64,000 bases of DNA, taken from Branchiostoma lanceolatum (taxonomy: Eukaryota > Chordata > Leptocardii > Amphioxiformes > Branchiostomatidae). Below the pieces are notes generated by a model that made no database searches, was not told the DNA's origin, and saw nothing but the letters and a program-made list of their open reading frames with translations. Below are positions 57,492 to 64,000 of this stretch, one piece after another. A program made the position numbers and the translations under genes. The stretch is taken from the NCBI RefSeq assembly GCF_035083965.1, contig NC_089739.1:7676001-7740000 (forward strand), given 5' to 3'. Within the stretch, counting starts at the first letter, position 1. The number at the start of each line of letters is the position of its first letter.

Positions 57492-60400
57492 CTGTGGAAA
57501 CACAGAAAAAAGATTTTCGGTTAGAACTTTGGACATAAATGCTATCAACAAAACGTAAAACAAGCTCCTTCAGCTTATTTCAGAAATGACAACCCAGGCT
57601 TTGTACCGTAGAAACGTCTCGAACTTTTGCTGACCGCAGAGTTCGAATCTGCCTCCATGACAGACGGAACAATGCCCCCCTCCCCATGTCCACCTGGTCC
57701 ATTCAGAGACCGTAACGTCCACAGGCCGATCCCCCGGTCAAATATTGACCAACCCGTGAGTGTTATTACTCCATCTTCCTCCGTGTCTTCGGCATGGCAG
57801 GTGTCGACAAACATTCGACAGACGGTCGCCGTTGCCATGGACACGTAAAGTAAACAATAAACAATTCGGTTGGCAGGTAGGTAGACAATTAATCATATTG
57901 CACGCCGTGTCATAAGATAAATATACCGGACGGTATTTCCATACCATACCGACGTATCTACGGTGGTAGTTTTACTCTTTGTAGATACTGTTTTCAATTA
58001 GTTTATTTCTATTTATCGAGTTGGTCCTTCAACATCTTTTACGACCATCTTATTCACTCCAAAAATCTTAAGTGTCGAGTGAACAGGTGTGTCTTATTGA
58101 AATGTTTAAGCAGGTGTCTTTTTTCTGTCACTATATGAGTTTAAGAAGCAACAGGTGACACTTCTCGTTTCTGCTGAGCCAAATGCTTGTCAGGGGATCC
58201 CTCCAGCTTAAATCCTTTAAGTAAATGACCAAGGTCGTCAACGACTTAAGACGTTAGCATAGCTGCATCCTGTCAAATCTTAAGACTGGCAGGTGGAGAA
58301 CTTGGCATTGTTAATCAATGACGTAAGAGAGGTATCAAATTACACACATAATAGTGGTGTCTGCAAAATTCCTCGTTTCCAGAAAGGCCTTCTGTTTATG
58401 GGCAAGAAAGTCCATAGAAATCTATTGTAGGTTCTTAAAGTGGTGCGTTAATGGTGATTAAGACTTGAGAACTTTACACCTGTGTTTTGCAAACTGATAA
58501 GAACCGGTAATGCCAAGGTCTTCTGTGTTTGTGTGTCTTAAGTCGTACGTGACTTTAAGAAAAGCAAACAGCTTCACGACGACAAACTGGAAACAGGTCT
58601 AACCGATGCGTCTTCCCTGGTCGTCCCACGTACTTGTCAATCAAGTTGAAACATCCGGGACCTTGGGGGTAACCCGGGCAAAAACAGGTTTATAGAAGCG
58701 CAACCTTTTTGCTACATTTGGAAGAAATATGTCCTATTTTGGGAGCTTAGCTTCGTCTTTCATTTACTTAAGATCGGATAGGGAAGATACTTTACTATTT
58801 ATGTCTTCAAGTCGGTGTGTGGGATCTTCTTAAGTGCTCAATGATTTCTACCACCTGTGTAGATGGAGCTCTTCCCGCTCTTTTGCAAAACTGTAAGACC
58901 CATGACTCAGAAAGGAAAAGCGTGAATGCATCTCTGCCGGATATTGCCTACAAAACACGTTTGAAGAAAATGTGTTTCAAACACATCTTTTTCTGAGTCA
59001 GGTACACAGGATAGACGTGAAATAGAGTTGTGTTTCGCATTTGCTGTAAAAGTATAAGGAGGGTCAATGACCCACTAAAACCACTGTGCACCCACAGTAA
59101 GATGAAGTAGGCTTGTTCAGATCACTCAACAGCCTTCCGAGCTCCTTTCTTAATTGGTTGTCTTCAACTGGAACGCTTAAATAGTTTTTTCCGGACGTCA
59201 ACGTGAAACACACTGATGTTTGACGGGCAAGCTAAAATGCCAAGGACATTCGTAAGCACTGGAGCGGTCAGCGGCCCAGGAAAGGCAAATACAATTAACT
59301 TTGTCCACTTTCCTAAACTACTTAGCTTCACACTTAATCACCGTTTGTTTGCATGTATGGTTTCCTTCCGATATTTCTCTATTACAGCTTTTAATGATAG
59401 AGTTAGTGTATACCTTTTCCCGCTTCTTGATTTTGAGGTTTCTGCTGTTTTCATTCAATGAGAACGTACGGTACGATTTCAAACGCACCTCCCAATGAGA
59501 GAAATTGCACATTTTTGCACTGGAAATACTTTTAAAAGACAGTTTTAACAGCGAACACTGAAAGCTACTAAGACAAGTTACTGGTCTGTTGTTTTTTTCG
59601 AATGAATCACGAATTGTTGTCGTTATGTTTTCTTGTTTGAAACGTTAGGTGTGGTCTCAGTCCCCATATGTGTGGGAACCTGCATCAAACAATACGGGTC
59701 TGACCGGCAGACTTTAGCCGTTTTCCGCCAACCTTCTCCCCTTGATGTCTAAACACAATTACAACAGAAGTGACCACTGTCGAGGCGCCCAAGGCCCGGT
59801 AACCCTAGCCTCGCCCGATGATTGTCCGGTGAACTCTGATACCGTCATGTTTATTTTCACTTGAGCTGTTAATTTTCTGTACAAATGGAGATGTTTTTGG
59901 AACATTGGTGGCATTGGCAAGACGATAGTGTTTTTCAGCGCGACCGTTTATCATACGGTGTTTGGTAATAAGCTAACTTAACTGACACAAAATTGTTGTT
60001 GAAGACCTGATGTTTTTCTGTGAAAAAATACAATCCATGTAGCCTACGACGTTAAGGTGTACCAGTAAAGTTTCGTCGGTAAAAGGGAAAAACATACACT
60101 GTAGGCGTTGTGTGAATGCTTAAGCGCTTATTATTATTAAGCTTGTTATATGCTGTACCATTGACAGTTCGGACTCTATAACTGAAATACGCATGGGTGG
60201 TAGCATTTTTTTCTAAAATATGAGGGTTATAACTTCAGCTGTTGGTCAGCGTAAACAAAGCTAGCGATTCGCAAGCAATGTTATCTATCAGAGCGCAGAT
60301 ACGCAAACTGGGTTATCAATCTTAATACAGGAAACTCTGCGGAAATCCAAATAAGTGATTTCAATCAAGCTGTATTTCTACATACTAAGCATATAACCTT

Positions 60401-61654
60401 ACAGGATATGACGATGATGAACGTGTGATTTTTCTGATAGAAAATCTGCGGATGTTTCCCAAAGGAAATAGTTGTAAAGAAAACAAATTTAACTTTGAAT
60501 CTTGCATTCAAATTAACACGTATAAAACGAACGCCTTTGATCCAAAGAATGATACGTAACCGAAGTCACAAGTAAACGTTGTCATCGATAAAGAATTTCA
60601 TCAATATTTACATGTCGGTAATCGGTCGACGTATCGATGTCGTGGCATTTTACGACAGTTTGTCGTGTTACGTTAGGGTGGTTGCTACCTGTTGAACAAA
60701 GGTTATGGACCACACCGTGCGTTCAATTCATAAGCCGGCTACGTTCACAACGCTTCCGCAAACTTGACCCAAATGCAAAAGTGGGCTGGAGTTTCAGCTA
60801 AACAGACCGTCTATTGGCACTTATATTGTCTAAACAAAGACACACACCAAGATGCGAGTGTTAACAAGAAGAGAGGACGGTTAGAAGTGTTCCAAACCTC
60901 ACACCTTGCAAAAACTCAACAAAGGGGGCACGCTCTTCACAGAGATATGTCTGTGTATATGGAAACATATGAGGACAACAAACATATGGAATCTATACCA
61001 GATGCAACGGACCGAAGATACCCGATAGAACAGTGAAATGTGTGTATGTAATAACAAATGCAGACAGCAAAAGTGTGGAATCTATACTCGGTACAAAGGA
61101 CCGAAGATGACCAAAATAGATCAAAGGTAGCGGGAAGACATGCGAGGAAAATGACCTCAATCTTCATTACCACCACAGAAGCATTTTGGCTTTCGGCTTT
61201 CGAATTGCTAGATGGAATGTTCAACTCAACATTTAGAAGCAGTTAGTATGGTGCGCGCCTGTGTAAGATAGGAATGTTATCCACAGCATACCCCTTAAGC
61301 AGTCGAAAGGGCGAAGACAAATAAGGTCCTTCAAAACACGTCTAAGACGTAAACAAACCGTCTCCTTGACACAAGTTTGGATCAGACAAGAATCTTGTAG
61401 TTTATCTTTCGCGTTAACCACTCCTCACGCGATCTGGAGATACATATAGCAGCGTCGCATACACGCGAAACGCGTTCGAATGATTCAGGGAAGCCCGGGC
61501 AATAAAAGTTCAACGCCCGTGCAATACCGTAAGGAACAGACTGGTAAGGAACACCCGTATCGAACGTTATCCCGGCCCAGGTATGACATAAAGTAGAGTA
61601 CAAGTTCACAGGATAACGGTTTGCTTACTGTGCATTTCTATTGTATGATCCTGC
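57492..61654. other. Upstream region of FAM167 copy 2, no exon identified
   Basis: If the gene is intact, this is intron. Between 58080 and 58560 blocks such as CAGGTGTGTCTTA, CAGGTGTCTTTTT and GACTTAAGACG recur, suggesting old duplications. No coding frame with family features is present. Confidence 0.4.
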
Positions 61655-61880
61655 CATAGTTACACTGATAAAGTTCGCTAAATACATACGATACTTTGTA
61701 CCTTAGTAGTCTATCATTGTCATTGACATTGCTGTAATTATGTAACACAAATGTAGCTACACCGATACACCTGGCTAGAAATAACACTTTGTACCTTACC
61801 AGTCTATCATTAATGTGTTGGTGTTATAGTTACACCGATAAAAACAGGCTAAATACACACACTTTGTACCTTTAAACATA
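61655..61880. repeat. Decayed tandem repeat, two to three copies
   Basis: ATAGTTACACTGATAAA (61657), TGTAGCTACACCGATAC (61752) and ATAGTTACACCGATAAA (61826) each precede a GCTA-AATA block and ACTTTGTACCTTA. The spacing is 70-95 bases. Confidence 0.6.
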
Positions 61881-64000
61881 TCCTTGACATTACAAGCCAC
61901 CACCAACATGTAATCACTACCTGAAGATACCAGTGTGTACATCCCAATTTAAACCCCCATATTTTAACAGCTTTGGCTTCTGTTACCCTGTGTGTTTGCA
62001 TCGTTCACGGTAAAGCAACCACTGAATAGGTAAGCTCCAACTGCCAATACGCAGTCATTATCTCTTTAAAAGATTTGAGTAACAACCTTCTTGCACGCAC
62101 AAACTTCAATGCAAGGAAGGAAGGACTTTTATAGTTGAAAATCCTCCATTGCTTGAATCAAACCAGTGTGGGATTCGTAGTGTCTTTATATCTGGTGAAG
62201 TGCGTGATGTTGCAAATCCTTGTGTATAAACAACAACTGATAAAGGCAAGAGGTGGTGACTTTTCTCTATCGGGTTTAAGAATCAGGTAACTTCTTGGAA
62301 AACGTCTTCAGCAATTTTCTTTTTAAAAGCCCAGACAGATTGTGCTCTCCTGAGACCAGACAATTCTATAGCTTCTGATTGACACTCTGTATGACGTGAG
62401 TGCAGCCCTGCCATACGCCACACCAATCTTTTCCCGCCAATTTCATCTCCCCTTCAGATTTCACGCTTGACCTAACTATAAAAGAAAAACAGAAGCTATG
62501 ACATTACCGAGCTGCTAGTTTCTCACGGGTGATACCTGTACTCTGTCATAACAATATTGTCCTTAAGCTTTCTACCATTACTGAGCCACTCTAACGTTTG
62601 GACACCAACACGGCTCATGACGTCACTATCAGACGACTTAAACGCGTGGGAACTTGTTGGGAAGGTTGGGAAGAGTATACTATGATAGGATTCGTAACAT
62701 CTGTCTCAACACAGAGAGATGTGTGATTGGGGTACCGTTTTTCTGTCGTTTTAGCTTCAGCAAGAGAGAATCATACCGGATATTGTAGATCTTATAGTGT
62801 TCGTAAACAAACGTTCGTTGAAAGAAACAGAATGGGAACTTTGTTCTGGCAATGGGAGAGAGTACGTCATACCCTCGTGGCGTTACCACGCAATTAAGCC
62901 CTTCTGGTCATGAGGAATCATGATGAATAAATATAAGAAGTGTTTTTCATTCCGTTGGGTTTCTCAGAGTGTGAAGTTCCCTTTGTGGTTGTTTTTACCA
63001 CCTAAATGTTCCCGCGTAGAGCGTACACGAAAACGTGCCCTACCTTCGTAATGAACATTTTCCCACTTACTCATCGACCAGGTAGTAAGTCAACTTCTAT
63101 GATTTGCTATCAAATACTATCGTACCGTTTTAGTACGTCAATACCATTGTATAGGCGTGACCAAAAACATCCTAGATTTATTTTTTCTTTCTCTTCTCCA
63201 AGATTTTTTAGCACACCTTTCCTCCGCCTACTTGCAGAATGACTCAATGTTTTTCGTCCGCCAACACCTTGGATAGAGGCTAAGCCAGGCGTGACTTCAA
63301 CAGCCACAGCCGGGTAGCTGCCAAGAGGGGCCTTTGTTTCTTTTTGACAGGCTTAATGGTGCCGATAGTGCTGTTGTGACTTGTTCCAACCCACCTGCAT
63401 GGGCAGGCGTCACAGTTTTCATTCGGCGGGCTTCAGTCTGAATAGCCGTGAACTTGGGGCAGATGGTTAAGAGGGTTTTTCCGCACTTCAATATCGTGAA
63501 AAGTGGATTACTTAGTACTTGTTTGTAAGATAAAGATTGTCGTATGCATGAGTCAGATGTAAAAGTATATGTGATAGTGAAAAAGCAGTGAATTTGGAAA
63601 GACAATAATGAATAAAATGTAGAGTTGCGAAAAGCCCAGACTCGTTGTCAGTATCAATGCGTATTGCATAGTGATCACGTGAGCATCAGCATTTGACAGT
63701 TGTGGTTTGAAACATTTTGAATTGCAAATCGGACGGCTAAAGTGCATCTAATTTTGCTCATGTAGACTCACTTCAAGTTCTACAAGTAGCGGAATGATAC
63801 AGACATTTCCCGACCGCTGTACGGTTGCGAGGGCTTGCACTTTGGTTTGAATCGAGGCGTGGAGGGCTTTGTTAAACCACGTCAAGAGTTAATTTCGCAC
63901 GTCTCTTAGAGCTACAGACTGTCAGAGACTTGTTGGGTTAGGTTGAAAAGATGTTTTAGCTTCTATTGAAATGTGGAGAGTGGCGTTACGCCGAGAGACG
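61881..64000. other. Right-end stretch, one doubtful exon
   Basis: A minus-strand segment ending at a GTGAGT donor near 63768 is open for about 37 codons but begins after a stop without an ATG or a clear acceptor. No other feature was recognised. Confidence 0.3.

Noticed and set aside
57640-57665. tRNA-like T arm (GCAGAGTTCGAATCTGC)
   Set aside because: No matching acceptor, D or anticodon arm lies upstream.
63768-63890. Minus-strand segment open for about 37 codons before a GTGAGT donor, considered as exon 1 of FAM167 copy 2
   Set aside because: It has no ATG or acceptor and no RRPSY or ALNWLRREL motif. Phase agreement alone is a one-in-three chance.

Overview
This window reads as nuclear DNA of an invertebrate chordate, most likely a lancelet (Branchiostoma); that assignment is inference. 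The support is spliced genes with short exons, canonical GT/AG introns, vertebrate-like families (a TRIM protein, a histamine N-methyltransferase-like enzyme, two FAM167 genes), polymerase III tRNA genes ending in T runs, and many short DNA transposons, SINE/LINE remnants and local tandem duplications. No prokaryotic operon, CRISPR array, rRNA or complete autonomous transposon is visible.

Left end (1-13 kb) is the gene-rich part, and almost everything is on the minus strand. It holds the N-terminal half of a TRIM-type RING/B-box protein running off the left edge (1-771). Next is a four-exon HNMT-like methyltransferase (1514-5216) with one apparent reading-frame break in exon 3. A dispersed tRNA-Pro cluster follows: four intact genes and one pseudogene between 2.6 and 8.5 kb, two of these five inside HNMT introns. 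A two-exon FAM167 gene lies at 9558-12505. A plus-strand promoter candidate sits at about 9.06 kb.

Middle (13-57 kb) is gene-poor. Its bulk is diverged tandem duplications, many with a period of about 150-190 bp, plus micro/minisatellites, hairpin MITEs with 9-bp target duplications, a second MITE family with CTCCAAGCAGA ends, a SINE, two LINE 3' tails, and an intron-containing tRNA-Arg(UCG). Three small coding candidates are proposed here from splice signals and open frames: 22.46-22.83 kb, 45.46-45.57 kb and 46.93-47.17 kb. None is recognised.

Right end (57-64 kb) has the last exon of a second, diverged FAM167 gene on the minus strand (57228-57491). Its first exon was not found and probably lies beyond the window. 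In vertebrates FAM167A and FAM167B neighbour the SRC-family kinases BLK and LCK; no kinase exon was recognised here.

I do not see a convincing new multi-gene system. The most checkable points are the HNMT-like enzyme whose expected histamine contacts are all altered, the diverged FAM167 paralogue, the perfect 120-bp palindrome and its MITE family, the intron-bearing tRNA-Arg, and the unrecognised short exons. All calls were made by eye; no database search was run.
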